DNA from: Stentor roeselii
Taxonomy: Eukaryota; Ciliophora; Heterotrichea; Heterotrichida; Stentoridae
Assembly (NCBI GenBank): GCA_006503475.1
Contig: RSEH01000138.1
Location: 1 to 64,000 of the forward strand
Length of the DNA stretch: 64,000 bases
Direction of reading: 5' to 3'
The notes below the pieces were generated by a model. It was not told the DNA's origin. It saw only the letters and a program-made list of their open reading frames with translations, and made no database searches. A program made the translations under genes and the position numbers. Of the stretch, positions 8,690-18,814 are shown piece after piece (positions within the stretch are counted from its first letter, which is position 1; each line of letters opens with the position of its first letter).

Positions 8690-9193
8690 ATGGAAATCAT
8701 CAGAGGGTACAAATTAAAATACCTGGACCAACTACTTAAAAGAAAACTCACAAAGTACTTTTTATTTTGGAGGCTCGTAAAACATCAAAATTTTTTAATC
8801 ACTTCTCGTCCGTACAAATCCGCGATGATCTCGCCTCACACCTCCCCTCCTCTGAATTTAAAGAAAACTTTAAAAGTTATTCATCGTCCAACTCAATCCT
8901 TGTTAGATAAAACTCCTACAATAACCACCAAAAGTACCCCTTTAATTCAAGGATCTAAAATAAATCACTCAATTTTTGACCAGATTCGTAACTCGCTTCA
9001 GAGTAAAGCCAGTACTATTGAAACGAAAGTTCCGATTGTAAAAGATATCAAAGTCAAAAAGGCGAAAAGGAAGCTTTTTGACTCAGAAAAACCGAAACAT
9101 AAGCGAACGATGACTCAGCCTGATTGTAGTTTAGCTGTAGTGTCTGGAAAAACAGAGAAACAGTCAATATTTAAGAATGATATAAAGAAATAA
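8690..9193 (+). CDS. Unknown basic protein, 167 residues
   Basis: The frame starts in the favoured context TAATAATAAATGG. The N-terminal 30 residues contain YLDQLLKRKLTKYFLFWRL, an amphipathic helix with a Leu/Arg/Phe/Trp pattern like the short repeats of centrin-binding (Sfi1-type) proteins, but one copy is not enough to assign it. The remainder is low-complexity and Lys/Ser/Thr-rich and ends KNDIKK. It is convergent with the carboxypeptidase gene. Confidence 0.5.
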   Translation: MEIIRGYKLKYLDQLLKRKLTKYFLFWRLVKHQNFLITSRPYKSAMISPHTSPPLNLKKTLKVIHRPTQSLLDKTPTITTKSTPLIQGSKINHSIFDQIRNSLQSKASTIETKVPIVKDIKVKKAKRKLFDSEKPKHKRTMTQPDCSLAVVSGKTEKQSIFKNDIKK

Positions 9194-9292
9194 ATAAAAA
9201 GGAAATATTTTATTATTTTCTCTACAACATTAATAACATCCCTCATTATCCAAACAAGCTAATCTTATAAATATCTAAAAACTCATGAAAGG

Positions 9293-11584
9293 CTATTTCC
9301 TCTTGCCTTCCCCTTCACTACTCGAGCCATATCCTTCATCCATCAAATCAAGAAAAACATTATTCGTCCCTTTCTGCTCAAGTCTAAACTTTTTCTTACT
9401 TTTCAACATACTTCGATCCAAAACAAGTTCAGCCTTTGGCCTAAGAGCATAAAGTCCTCGACAATAAGAAAACTTAGAAACAAGTTCTTTGGGTTTACTA
9501 AGTTGTCTACTTTTCTTATCAGTTTCCAAAGGTCTTTTCACACTTTCAGCTCTGTATTTATTTTTATTATCAGTGCAAGCTCTAGAAAAGTACTTAGCCA
9601 GAGTACTTTTGGCTTGATAGTCAAGGTCTTCTTGTTTTTTGTGATGTTTACTTGACTTAGGTGCCTGTGAATGACTGTATCTTTTTGTCGTTGTCGGGTT
9701 GTAGACTAGTTTGTTCACTTGTTTGATTACTGATAAGATTTTTTTGTTCATTTTTTGCTCTTCTTCTTCGTTGTTTGCGTCACTGTCAGAGCCGCCTGAG
9801 TCGCTGTCGTCTTCGTTTTCGAGGTCTTGTTTGATGACTTCTAGTAATTCTTCCATTGTTCTTTTATTTTCTGGTTCTCGGTCTTTGATTGGACTTAGCT
9901 TTAAAGTTTTTTTATGTCTTAGTTCTGCACGAAGCTCTTTTTGTCTGGCTTCTTCGGCTCGGAGGTCAGTGTATTGAAGAAGAGTGTGCAAAATGTGCTT
10001 TCCCATCTCTTGAAGTATTGATGGAGTCAGCACTACTGTCGTTCGGTCTGCTTTTAGGTAACCGTATGATGAGGCTTCTACGGTGTAGGAAAATGGAAGA
10101 CTGTGCTCTTTTGAGATTACTAATCTTGCAGCTTTTCGCTTTGACCAGTCATTCCTAAACTTACAAGAATAATACCGAAAAATTTCTGTGATTTCACTCA
10201 ACAACTTCGGAACGACTCTAATTTTGCAATGAAATTCAGAATGAAGAGGAAAATAAGGTCCATAAATAAACACTCCTTTTTTTTTCGAGTGAGCATGAAA
10301 GTCTAAATAAGCAAGAATATTTTTACTTCCAAAAATCAAGCTTTTCAAATGATAAATTTCAGGATGCAAAAGATGATCCGGGTGTTGAAACTGTCGATTC
10401 AAGTCCTGTCCATTAAGTGAGCATCTTGAATTTCCAACAACGACTCCATCAGGGTTAAGCATAGGAACGATTTTAAACAGACAAGACTCTCTAAGTCTAA
10501 TCGCTTCATAAGTCTTTCCAAGAAGATAATTGATGAACCCTTGCATCATCCAAGATCCATGAGTTTCTCCAGGATGAACCCGAGCCGTGACAATAACAGT
10601 TTCCTTTTTGCATTTATAGTCAAAGTCAGAGATGGTCAGCAAAGGAACTTCAATTCCACTGAGTGACTTGCAAAGCATTTCTCTTTTCAAATACCTGGAT
10701 TCTTTAAGAGTATTTAAATATTGAAGGAGTTCAGAGTACGTGTAAGGCACTGAATAAGCGAATCTTAAAGTTTCATTCGCAGGAAAGTTCAAGGTGAATG
10801 AAAGTCCATAGTAAATCCTTTTATTTACCATAGCTTTATTCACCTTAGAAAACGAGTACTTCACATTCTCACACATATAATGCCACCCCTTCTGCAAGTG
10901 ACTTTCTCGCAACACACAAGGCTGAAGTCCTTGACTATACAAACTATCCTGCTTACTGAAATTCACAATATTCATCTTCACCTCCCTCTGCTCAGCAGTA
11001 TTCGTAACCTTAAAGTAAAACCATTGATTCTTCCCATATGTATTCGTATCATTTCTAATAAACAAATCATACTCATCTTCTTTAACCTTCGCTACTTTAT
11101 CCAAATTTCCACTTTCAAATTTCGAGTCAAATCGAAAAATTTCTTCAGTTTCAGGTTTCATGCCTTGGAAAGGCCGGGTGTCTTTTTTTCCTGATTTTTT
11201 TTTAATGATTTTAAAAGCTTGTCGAATTGTTGGGTTGATGTAGTAGTTGTAACTGGAAGGACCTGCGAAATCTTCGTGAAGCTCAAGGGAGTCCTCGGGA
11301 CGGTAACCATAAAAGATGCTGTTTTTGCAAGGGATTATGTCGCCTGTAAAGCTGAAGGGAATTGGACCTCCGCTTAGCAAAGACTTTGGACGCCAGCCGA
11401 ATAACATGTCTGGCTCTAGGCTTATACCTGAATGGGCTAAAGGAATGCAAGGGATCAACTCTTCTTTCGCTGACTCTGGAATGCGCAAACGTGAGGATGA
11501 GGAACTTCTTGAACGCACTTCGTTTAGGAATACGTTGTTGTCGCTGTCTTCTTCAAATCCTGAGTCTTCTTCGGTGTTTTGCAT
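9293..11584 (-). CDS. Cytosolic carboxypeptidase (AGBL/CCP family, tubulin deglutamylase)
   Basis: The 763-residue product matches cytosolic carboxypeptidases, zinc enzymes that shorten polyglutamate chains on tubulin and so tune axonemal and cortical microtubules. An N-terminal beta-sandwich (about 130-290, with NQWFYFKVTN and AYSVPYTYSELLQYL) precedes the M14 domain. The zinc ligands are H337 and E340 in HPGETHGSW and H430 in DFHAHSKKKG. The substrate-binding LNPDGVVVGNSRC is present, as is the catalytic E503 in YTVEASSYGY. The last 200 residues are a Lys/Glu/Ser-rich tail. All key residues are present, so it is probably active. Confidence 0.92.
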   Translation of the reverse strand: MQNTEEDSGFEEDSDNNVFLNEVRSRSSSSSRLRIPESAKEELIPCIPLAHSGISLEPDMLFGWRPKSLLSGGPIPFSFTGDIIPCKNSIFYGYRPEDSLELHEDFAGPSSYNYYINPTIRQAFKIIKKKSGKKDTRPFQGMKPETEEIFRFDSKFESGNLDKVAKVKEDEYDLFIRNDTNTYGKNQWFYFKVTNTAEQREVKMNIVNFSKQDSLYSQGLQPCVLRESHLQKGWHYMCENVKYSFSKVNKAMVNKRIYYGLSFTLNFPANETLRFAYSVPYTYSELLQYLNTLKESRYLKREMLCKSLSGIEVPLLTISDFDYKCKKETVIVTARVHPGETHGSWMMQGFINYLLGKTYEAIRLRESCLFKIVPMLNPDGVVVGNSRCSLNGQDLNRQFQHPDHLLHPEIYHLKSLIFGSKNILAYLDFHAHSKKKGVFIYGPYFPLHSEFHCKIRVVPKLLSEITEIFRYYSCKFRNDWSKRKAARLVISKEHSLPFSYTVEASSYGYLKADRTTVVLTPSILQEMGKHILHTLLQYTDLRAEEARQKELRAELRHKKTLKLSPIKDREPENKRTMEELLEVIKQDLENEDDSDSGGSDSDANNEEEEQKMNKKILSVIKQVNKLVYNPTTTKRYSHSQAPKSSKHHKKQEDLDYQAKSTLAKYFSRACTDNKNKYRAESVKRPLETDKKSRQLSKPKELVSKFSYCRGLYALRPKAELVLDRSMLKSKKKFRLEQKGTNNVFLDLMDEGYGSSSEGEGKRK

Positions 11585-13763
11585 TGTGAGTTAAATGTTA
11601 AATTAATTAGAATTAGAAGGATTTAGAGAGTTGATTGGGTTTAGGGTTTTTGAACTTGGAGGGATTAATTAAACTTATAAAGACTCTTAAACATAGACAT
11701 AAAATAGGATGAGAAATTAATCGTTATAACTTTGAAATGTTGTTTATTATTCTAGAGTTATCAATATATTTTCATTAAAATTATTATTTATCGAATTCTT
11801 ATGTATTAGATAAATTGATGATGCATTATCTCATGTTGGTGATAAATTAGAAGCTGTAAGCTACTTATTAGTTGCATAACGATAACAGAATTACTTAAGT
11901 TTTTATTCGAAAGTATATTAAGATTCCTTGATGACTTCAACACAAAGATGCAATAAGTAAATACGCCTCGCGATTCCATTGCGCATAAGAAATGATCAAT
12001 TTCTTTTGCAGAAATATTCAATTCTTCAATACCAATATTCAATTAGTATTGATATATATAATAAATATCTGATAAAATAATAGTCAACCTTTTACCTACG
12101 ATTACAAGATAATAATTTCTTTATTCATAAAACAAGATAAAATTATTATTGCTTCTTCGTTAAAGATTCATCACCTGCCAAGAATGTTTTAATATTCACT
12201 GATAAGAACCTAAAGAAAAATAGATTAATTTGCATTGAGCAACAATTCTATTCAATGACTGATAAACTAATTACAATTTAGACAAAAATAAAAAAGTGAG
12301 TATGTAATTATTTTTAATTTTTATAAATTTCGATTATTATTCTATAAATATTCATCATTATTCTCATCGGAATTATTTATTAGAGGAGTGCTAGTTCAGG
12401 ATAGATTAAAAAATTATCATCTCTCAATTAAATCATATTTACCAAGAGCAAATATATATAATAATAAAAGAAATCATAGATATTTTTTTTAATATAGATA
12501 TCAAAAAGTATATCAAGTACTTGACTAGTTATAATATTACTTATAATTAGATATAATATAGTTTTGATTCAGAATATAAAGATATACAGAGTGAGACTGA
12601 AACCTTTATAATCAAATGGTTAAAAGGTATGAATGATAATAGAAGAAGATATTATAATTATAAGTTCCAAGAAATCATTAAAATGTATCTCAGAATGCCT
12701 TAATTATAACTCAAGACTAAAAGATTAACTATAATATCAAATCATTAATTGTGCAGTTAATCCTCTATTTCATACGAATCAAGACTAAAATTTTTAAAGT
12801 TTTTCTAAGAGATTTACTTTAAATAAGTTAAGCTAAATATTCTAAGAACTATTATTAATAATCATGATAAGTATTTCATTTATTTTCCTATATCTTCTCT
12901 TATATTATCTTCAATTTTAAACTTTTTCATATTAATTATTATAACCATAATCTATGCTTCAAATATATCAGAAGATTTGATTTCTGTTTCCTTCAATCTT
13001 TGCTAATCATTCTTTGATTCTTCATTTCAATAAACCTTCATCTAATTCCCCAAATTTTTATTGATTAGATCAATATCAGGGTCTTTTTTCTCATTAACTT
13101 TCATCATCTTCACTATAAGAAAACTTCTTGTATCAAAAACATTATCCTCTGCACATAAACTTACTTTACTCATATTAAATTTAAAAAGCTCTATTTGTTG
13201 AATAATGTGATCATTATACTTGGATCGATTAAAGACCTCTTAATCCATTCGATACTTAAATACTCTTATCACCTAAAATAGTATGAATAGTGCAGGTTTT
13301 TTAGTTTAAAATAGCCAGAGACTGAGATAGTAAGATTTTTTGCACTTAAACAACTCAAATGAGATCTTATTATCATAAATTCTTTGATATGCATATTCTA
13401 TTTTCTCTTCTGAGTCTATATATTTCATAAGTATTGAGCATTTTTTGATTATATTCGCAAGGAAGATACTATATTCTGCAATATGTTTTCTGAATACCTT
13501 ATTCAAGTCTAAGTCTCTTATTGAACAGTAAATAATCCTTTTATGATGAATATATTGAAGAACTAAAAGGATAATTGTTTAATTGAGGGGAACAAAATAA
13601 TGAACTTTTTTTCGGTTTTTTGAAACAAAAAATTTTCTTCATGGAGGGCTTTCAAGGTTAGAGGGTTATTCTAAAATGTGGAAAAAGTTTAAGTATCAAA
13701 TATCAAACCTATGCTAAAAACTAAAAATTTGACAAAATAACAGTAATGGGGTTGTTGAAATAA
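11585..13763. other. Gene-poor AT-rich region
   Basis: These 2.2 kb lie between the divergent carboxypeptidase and glucanase-like genes. No intact gene is recognised. A 78-codon frame on the minus strand (11806-12042) and a 90-codon open stretch on the minus strand (13309-13578) look weakly coding-like and may be relics. The rest is AT-rich DNA with no clear repeat structure. Confidence 0.5.
13309..13578 (-). pseudogene. Possible coding relic
   Basis: The minus strand is open for 90 codons, with no good ATG start and AT-rich codons. The segment YIHHKRIIYCSIRDLDLN faintly recalls the catalytic loop of protein kinases, but the HRD and asparagine are not in place. Downstream the same frame keeps coding-like composition but is broken by stops. 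This could be an old gene copy or chance; the call is weak. Confidence 0.2.
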
Positions 13764-14675
13764 ATGGTAAGAGGAACTATATTAAATATTTCACTCTTTT
13801 TATTAGTTCTTTGTTCATCATCGAACATCACAACCGCTGTGCAATGTAGCCAGCGTGGAGGATGTACATGTGACTGCAGTTGGGCGAATTCAAACACTTG
13901 TAGCCATGATGATGGAACATGCTGTTTCTCATGCTGCTGTAGTACACCTCCATCTCCGCATAAAACATATTGCCCTTCTGCAAACGATCTTTTGGTGCCT
14001 TATCATTCAGGAAGTAATATAGTTCTTTATAACGGAGGCTGGAGTATTCATGGAGGAGGGGCAGCTGCAACAAAAGCTTCATTTAACCTACTTGGTGGAA
14101 GTGTTGAGTGGGATATTGACTTTTCTCAAACAAACATTGGAGTCAATGGAAACATTTACACTATCAGTCCTACTGGGATCTCCTCATCAGGCTTTGAACC
14201 TCACAACTATTGTGATGGGTCTAAACCAGCTGGAAGTGAATGGTGTGTCGAAGTAGATTGGATTGAAAGCAACGGTCATTGTGGAGGACAAACTACTTTG
14301 CATGATGTGCCAGGACCAGGTACTAATGGATGCACTGCATGGGGATGTGCAATTGATTACCATTATGACGGGCATCCGAGCTTCCATATGAAAGTAACTT
14401 ATGATGCGAATGGTGTCTGGACTACAACTAGGAACGGTCAAGTCATTTCACCTTCTTCTCTACATCCAACTCCTTCAAATTCTGATTGGGAAACACTCGT
14501 TCATTACTATAATACTCGTGGAGCTGTTATATACTCTTCTCAATGGGTTGGCTGGGTTCCTGTTCAAGATTGCGGAAAGTCAGGTGGTGATTTAAGTACT
14601 TCAAGCTTTAACGTCAAGAATTTAAGGATTACTGGCACATTGGTGCAAGGACCTGAACCAAAATTATGCACCTAA
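13764..14675 (+). CDS. Secreted glucanase-like protein (GH7/GH16 clan motif)
   Basis: The 303-residue product has a signal peptide (about 1-25), a short cysteine-rich module (about 27-54, nine Cys, among them CTCDC and CCFSCCC) and a beta-rich domain with EVDWIE. E163, D165 and E168 fit the ExDxxE catalytic signature of clan GH-B (families 7 and 16), whose members cut beta-glucans such as cellulose or laminarin. Paired cysteines around this motif (WCVEVDW, GHCGG, GCTAWGC) suggest a disulfide-stabilised extracellular enzyme, possibly for food digestion. The gene stands alone, with about 2.2 and 1.8 kb of gene-poor DNA on either side, and its 5' flank lacks the usual C-rich, G-poor look. Confidence 0.65.
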   Translation: MVRGTILNISLFLLVLCSSSNITTAVQCSQRGGCTCDCSWANSNTCSHDDGTCCFSCCCSTPPSPHKTYCPSANDLLVPYHSGSNIVLYNGGWSIHGGGAAATKASFNLLGGSVEWDIDFSQTNIGVNGNIYTISPTGISSSGFEPHNYCDGSKPAGSEWCVEVDWIESNGHCGGQTTLHDVPGPGTNGCTAWGCAIDYHYDGHPSFHMKVTYDANGVWTTTRNGQVISPSSLHPTPSNSDWETLVHYYNTRGAVIYSSQWVGWVPVQDCGKSGGDLSTSSFNVKNLRITGTLVQGPEPKLCT

Positions 14676-16020
14676 CTAGTTATAGGAATAATTTCTCAAT
14701 AAAGTAAAGTTATCTATGATTAACTAGCTGATTTATAATATTCTTCTTTGAAGTAACGTTATAGTGTAATAAATTGAATTGATTAGGATATTATTGAGAA
14801 AAATACTTAAAAATTTTTTGGTAGATACTATTTAGCGTATTATCATTTAAGCTTTATAAATAATACATAAATATTATCTTTATAATAGAAAGATCTATTT
14901 AAATAATTTATAGTTTCTCGCATACACTTTATTTTTCATGGCTTCTTAAAAAACATCTGGTGTATATAATAAATAAGTGTTCAAAAAGATGATAAATTTA
15001 GTTTCGAGTGAAAGAATAAACTAATTTACCATCATTTAGTTTGGAAGTAATGATCAAATTAAGAGGTTTAATAAATTGAATTTACATCGAAAGTTAAATA
15101 ATTAAATGATAGAACAAAGGATTGATTGGAGGCTGTCCTCTAATAAAATAAAGCTGATGACATTTTAATTTTTGCATCAGAAACTCTTTACATAAATTAA
15201 TTCTGCAATCACTTAGCTGCTATAACCTGTTTCTTGGATTCAGGGATTTCTCTTGAGTGCTCTTCATTACACAATAAGAATGGCCATGGATATTTACAGT
15301 GATTTGGTTGTAGGAAATTATATCCTAATAAATATTATGGAGTTGTATTAATTAATTATTAATTTCGATCTGTTTATCCTGATGGGGATATAGTATGGAA
15401 AACGTAAGGGTTGCTTTCTCACAAATTTAATCAATCCATACCTTTTAGTTCATGGTTAAATAAAAATCAAAAGCTTATTCATAATCATCAAAGCAAGGAA
15501 ATGAATTCGATATATAACATTTGAACTAATTTTATGTATAATAGATTTTTTATTATTTATGAAAGAATACGAGATAATAATGAAATTAAATAACTTTAAT
15601 CAATATATGAATTTTACTAATTTTATTACAACCCATTGAGTTAAGTTTACTTGAATCAAATTATATAAATTTTTTCATTTATATGAGTTTAAATATTGAG
15701 TAAATGATATATTTACTGAATGAAATAAAAATTATGATTTTCATATAACTATTCGACTATATCATTAAATTCTTCAATTTAATCAATTTATAAAAGTATT
15801 TTCTAATACCAAGTGTTAAGCGAGTACTCCGGCTGAAGCATCAACATTAAATACATCCAATATATTAATGAAGGTTGGAATATTAGAAGTGTTAACATAT
15901 TAAGACCATTAAGGTGGATAAATAAGCAAGATCATACATTAAATTATTAGAAGACTTCCTTGAAGGCCATAGATACGCTATAATATTATCTGAATATTTA
16001 AATCAAAACTACTCTTCTTT
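14676..16020. other. Gene-poor AT-rich region with possible relic
   Basis: No intact gene is seen. Around 15180-15520 on the + strand the composition is less AT-rich and one frame reads coding-like (for example HNKNGHGYLQ, FGCRKLYP) but is broken by several stops, so it may be the remnant of a gene. The remainder is plain AT-rich DNA. Confidence 0.4.
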
Positions 16021-16029
16021 CATCAAGAA

Positions 16030-16350
16030 ATAATATAGCGGCGAGGTTAATTTTTTTCTTACGAAGCCAACACAGTGGTAGGACGTGGTGCTCTCTCCCC
16101 TTAAAAGCCCGACAACTGATCCTCTCTTAAGAAAAGGGCTGTGATCATCATTGGCAGCGACGTTCATCAATACTCTACCACAAGTTTCTCTTTACAGATC
16201 TGGAGGTTTCTGCTCCCGCTCGAGGGACAACGAGTGGCTGAAAGCCACTTTCTCTAGTGACAGAATTTCTAGAAGGCTCCTGGCGACGGCAATGTGTTCC
16301 TGAACTCTTGCAGAAGCGAGACTAAATCTTAATATCTCCCTATTTTCTCC
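16030..16350. ncRNA. Candidate structured RNA of unknown family
   Basis: This block is clearly GC-richer than the DNA around it and has no convincing protein frame. It contains AGTGGCT/AGCCACT with a 3-base loop (16233-16249), AGCCC/GGGCT (16106-16110 with 16136-16140), and GTGGTAG/CTACCAC (16075-16081 with 16175-16181). GCCAA at 16066-16070 can pair with TTGGC at 16151-16155, which would cross the last stem as a pseudoknot. The strand is undecided: a T-run suited to Pol III termination lies at the + end, near 16342. Size and pairing would suit RNase P, MRP or SRP RNA, but no family's core motif was found. Confidence 0.4.
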
Positions 16351-16505
16351 TTTCTTCTTCTTTATTTCAAAAGATACTAAATTCATTACGATTCACATAA
16401 AAACTAATAACCAAAATAACATTGAAACTCTTATCATAAAACTCATCAATTTTAATCCACTAATCTAAATTCCTTATCCTTAAAAATGATAACCTAACTA
16501 AATCT

Positions 16506-17972
16506 CTACTGAGCCTTATATAAATCCACAACAAATTTACAAAACTCATCCAAATCAATTTCTCCATCAGAATTTTTATCAGCTTGACTAACGACTTCAT
16601 CCCACATATTTGTCTGAACATTTCCAAGACAAAAAATTTGCTGTAGTTCAGCAGATGATATTTTTCCACTATGATCAAGATCAAAAATATCAAAAGCGAC
16701 TTTCAAATTATGTTTACTATAAAGTTCCTGTTCATCCAAAGTAGCTTTCAAGAATTCATTATAATCAATAAACCCGTTTCCATCAGTATCAACATTTTTC
16801 ATGATCTTCTCAATATACTCATCAGGATTTATAATATTCGCGTCATGAGCGAATCCGTGTTTCATCTCTTCAATGCTGAGTTTTCCGTCACCATTTTCAT
16901 CAAGACTCTTGAAAAGTTCTCTTAGTTCTTTCGTGTCTTGACTTGAAACTATCTGAGAACTGATAAAAGCTGAGATTGCATCTCGAAATCTGTTAATGTT
17001 GCTGAAATGTCTCAGGTTATCAAGGGCCTTGCTGACGAACTCAGCACTGGGAGTCGGGTACGAACCTTGACCCAATATCCAAGGGTGACTCAGGGCTTCC
17101 TTCGCAGTGATTCGGTTCTTCATCGGAACCAACAACTTCTTGATCAAGTCTTTAGCAGGTTCTGAAATACTTTCCCAAATAGGTCCATTAAAAGAATAGT
17201 TCATGTTTTTAACCTTTGCTATTATTTCTTCATTCGTATTTCCAGGAAAAGGAGGGCTTCCAGAAAGAAGAATGTATAAAATAACCCCACAACTCCATTC
17301 ATCACAAAGTTCATTGTAAGTATATCGAGCTACTTCAGGAGCGAGGTAAAAAGCTGACCCGATCATTTCAGAAAGTCTTGAATTCGCATTGAAAAAAGTA
17401 GCAGCTCCGAAGTCAATAAGTTTAATATTGAGATAGTCTTCCTTTTCTTCAAGTAGAATGTTTTCAGGTTTCAAATCACGATGAACAATATTTTTTTCAT
17501 GTAGAAAAGCGATTACTGAGAATAACTGTTTGCTGATTATTGCAGCGTTTTTCTCGCTAAGGTATTTATTTTTAAAGATTTCTTCGAATAGCTCTCCTCC
17601 GTTGCACTTCTCCAGAATAAGGAAAACTCTTTTATCATCTTCGAAGAACTCGAAAAGTTTTATGACAGTTGGATGGTCAAGTTGCTTTAAAATCGCGATT
17701 TCAGAGCGAATTCGTTGGTAATGTTCTCCTGAGTCTCCGTCTTTTCTGAAGATTTTTACTGCACGTTCTTGCCCTGTTATCCGATGTGTGACTAAACGGA
17801 CTTCTCCGAATGATCCTGAGCCCAGAGGTTTTCCTACTTTGTAAACTTCAGTGAACTTTTTAGGATTCGCTGAAATGAAAGACTGAGCTGTATTTTTAAG
17901 ATAATTGGTGTTTGGGATGTTCTCTACAACAGTTTTATCAATTTTCTTCTGACTTGAAACTCCACAGCCCAT
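16506..17972 (-). CDS. Calcium-dependent protein kinase (CDPK)
   Basis: The 488-residue product starts MGCGVSSQ, a myristoylation/palmitoylation motif. A Ser/Thr kinase domain (about 45-305) has the glycine loop GSGSFGEV, Lys73, HRDLKPEN (164-171) and DFG (187-189). A short junction domain is followed by four EF-hands with intact loops: DENGDGKLSIEE, DTDGNGFIDYNE, DLDHSGKISSAE and DKNSDGEIDLDE. This is the full CDPK architecture, in which calcium binding to the EF-hands relieves autoinhibition. It probably acts at membranes in calcium signalling, and a calcium channel gene lies 3 kb away. All catalytic residues are present. Confidence 0.96.
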   Translation of the reverse strand: MGCGVSSQKKIDKTVVENIPNTNYLKNTAQSFISANPKKFTEVYKVGKPLGSGSFGEVRLVTHRITGQERAVKIFRKDGDSGEHYQRIRSEIAILKQLDHPTVIKLFEFFEDDKRVFLILEKCNGGELFEEIFKNKYLSEKNAAIISKQLFSVIAFLHEKNIVHRDLKPENILLEEKEDYLNIKLIDFGAATFFNANSRLSEMIGSAFYLAPEVARYTYNELCDEWSCGVILYILLSGSPPFPGNTNEEIIAKVKNMNYSFNGPIWESISEPAKDLIKKLLVPMKNRITAKEALSHPWILGQGSYPTPSAEFVSKALDNLRHFSNINRFRDAISAFISSQIVSSQDTKELRELFKSLDENGDGKLSIEEMKHGFAHDANIINPDEYIEKIMKNVDTDGNGFIDYNEFLKATLDEQELYSKHNLKVAFDIFDLDHSGKISSAELQQIFCLGNVQTNMWDEVVSQADKNSDGEIDLDEFCKFVVDLYKAQ

Positions 17973-18049
17973 ATTATAACCTTTTTAAAGCAGTAAATAA
18001 TTTCCTAAAATAAAACTTTTTCCTTTTCATCCTCTTTAAAAATCCCTAC

Positions 18050-18793
18050 CTATTCAACTATTTTATTTTCCTTCTTCATTTTTCTCTGGTTAGTCTTCAA
18101 AGGTTGAGGATGGAAGGGGACATCATGATTAAACCCTTTGCGATACTCAGTTTTGCTCATATCTCCATGAAGACTATTAATAGGAAGCCATCCTTTTCCA
18201 TCACAAACGAGCCAGTTCTTAATAAATCCAGAACTTTTCGTTCCTTCATTTTGGTTAAATTTCGTATTTTTCCATTTCTGAAGGTTAGTGGTTCTAAAGG
18301 TTTGTTTTCGAATTTCCTCCTGTGGTTTAAAGGCAGCCTGACTAGATGTCAGCCAAGGGTCGCATACATAGTTCGGGTGTTCTTTTGTTAAAGTTGACTT
18401 CCCGTGAAACCTGGAGACTGTATGGTACTCGTCTTCTAATCCCCCTCCAAACTTCCCTAAAGTCCTTGGAAAGGCAGTTTGCACCGGCCGATTAGGGAAG
18501 AACTCAGTATTCCTAGAAGGCAAGTACACTGCCCTTGTTAACTGCTCTCTTGATACCTTTGCAAAAGTCTTTCCAAAGTTATTATCTGACTTTGTACCAG
18601 GGATCACTCCGGAGTACCCAGGAATTGCGGAAGTCTTATTTTTGATAGGGTCGGGAGATGACATATCAGAAGTGCTTGTTCGGTACTGGTTTTGGGAAGA
18701 CCAGGCTCTGAAATCAGAAACGCCCACAGGAGATGAAGCTTTGTAGAAGGTTTTAGTTTGGGAGGCTTGAGGAGAATTGAAATTTCCTAGCAT
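18050..18793 (-). CDS. Possible ciliary microtubule inner protein
   Basis: The 247-residue product lacks catalytic motifs and is rich in Pro, Gly, Asn and aromatic residues. Near residue 58 it has IPGYSGVIPG followed by NNFGKTFAKVSR. The IPGY-G-IPG signature is shared by proteins bound inside doublet microtubules (the CIMIP2/FAM166 type, for example), which staple tubulin in axonemes. The extended low-complexity build also fits. The link is inferred from this one motif, so the exact family is open. The start lies 21 bases after the stop of the upstream gene on the same strand. Confidence 0.55.
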   Translation of the reverse strand: MLGNFNSPQASQTKTFYKASSPVGVSDFRAWSSQNQYRTSTSDMSSPDPIKNKTSAIPGYSGVIPGTKSDNNFGKTFAKVSREQLTRAVYLPSRNTEFFPNRPVQTAFPRTLGKFGGGLEDEYHTVSRFHGKSTLTKEHPNYVCDPWLTSSQAAFKPQEEIRKQTFRTTNLQKWKNTKFNQNEGTKSSGFIKNWLVCDGKGWLPINSLHGDMSKTEYRKGFNHDVPFHPQPLKTNQRKMKKENKIVE

Positions 18794-18814
18794 TTATATG
18801 GAGGTTATGGTTAA

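Noticed and set aside
8640-8690. An intron joining the 71-codon and 167-codon frames at 8450 and 8690, which share a frame.
   Set aside because: No 15- or 16-nt GT...AG unit removes the several stops between them.
8401-8751. 116-codon frame on the minus strand.
   Set aside because: It overlaps two + strand frames whose start contexts and codons look better. It remains possible but is less likely.
16165-16200. Plus strand resembles the 5' part of U5 snRNA (TTTCTCTTTACAGATC).
   Set aside because: The invariant U5 loop (GCCUUUUACU-type) and the Sm site are missing, so the match is probably chance.
16030-16350. Minus strand resembles U3 snoRNA (two TGATGA boxes, a GAGAGAGCACC string).
   Set aside because: The order of boxes does not fit, no box D (CTGA) follows in place and no 5' box A was found.
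16192-16386. A 64-codon frame on the minus strand in the same block.
   Set aside because: It covers the hairpins, has no domain, and base pairing explains the block better than coding.
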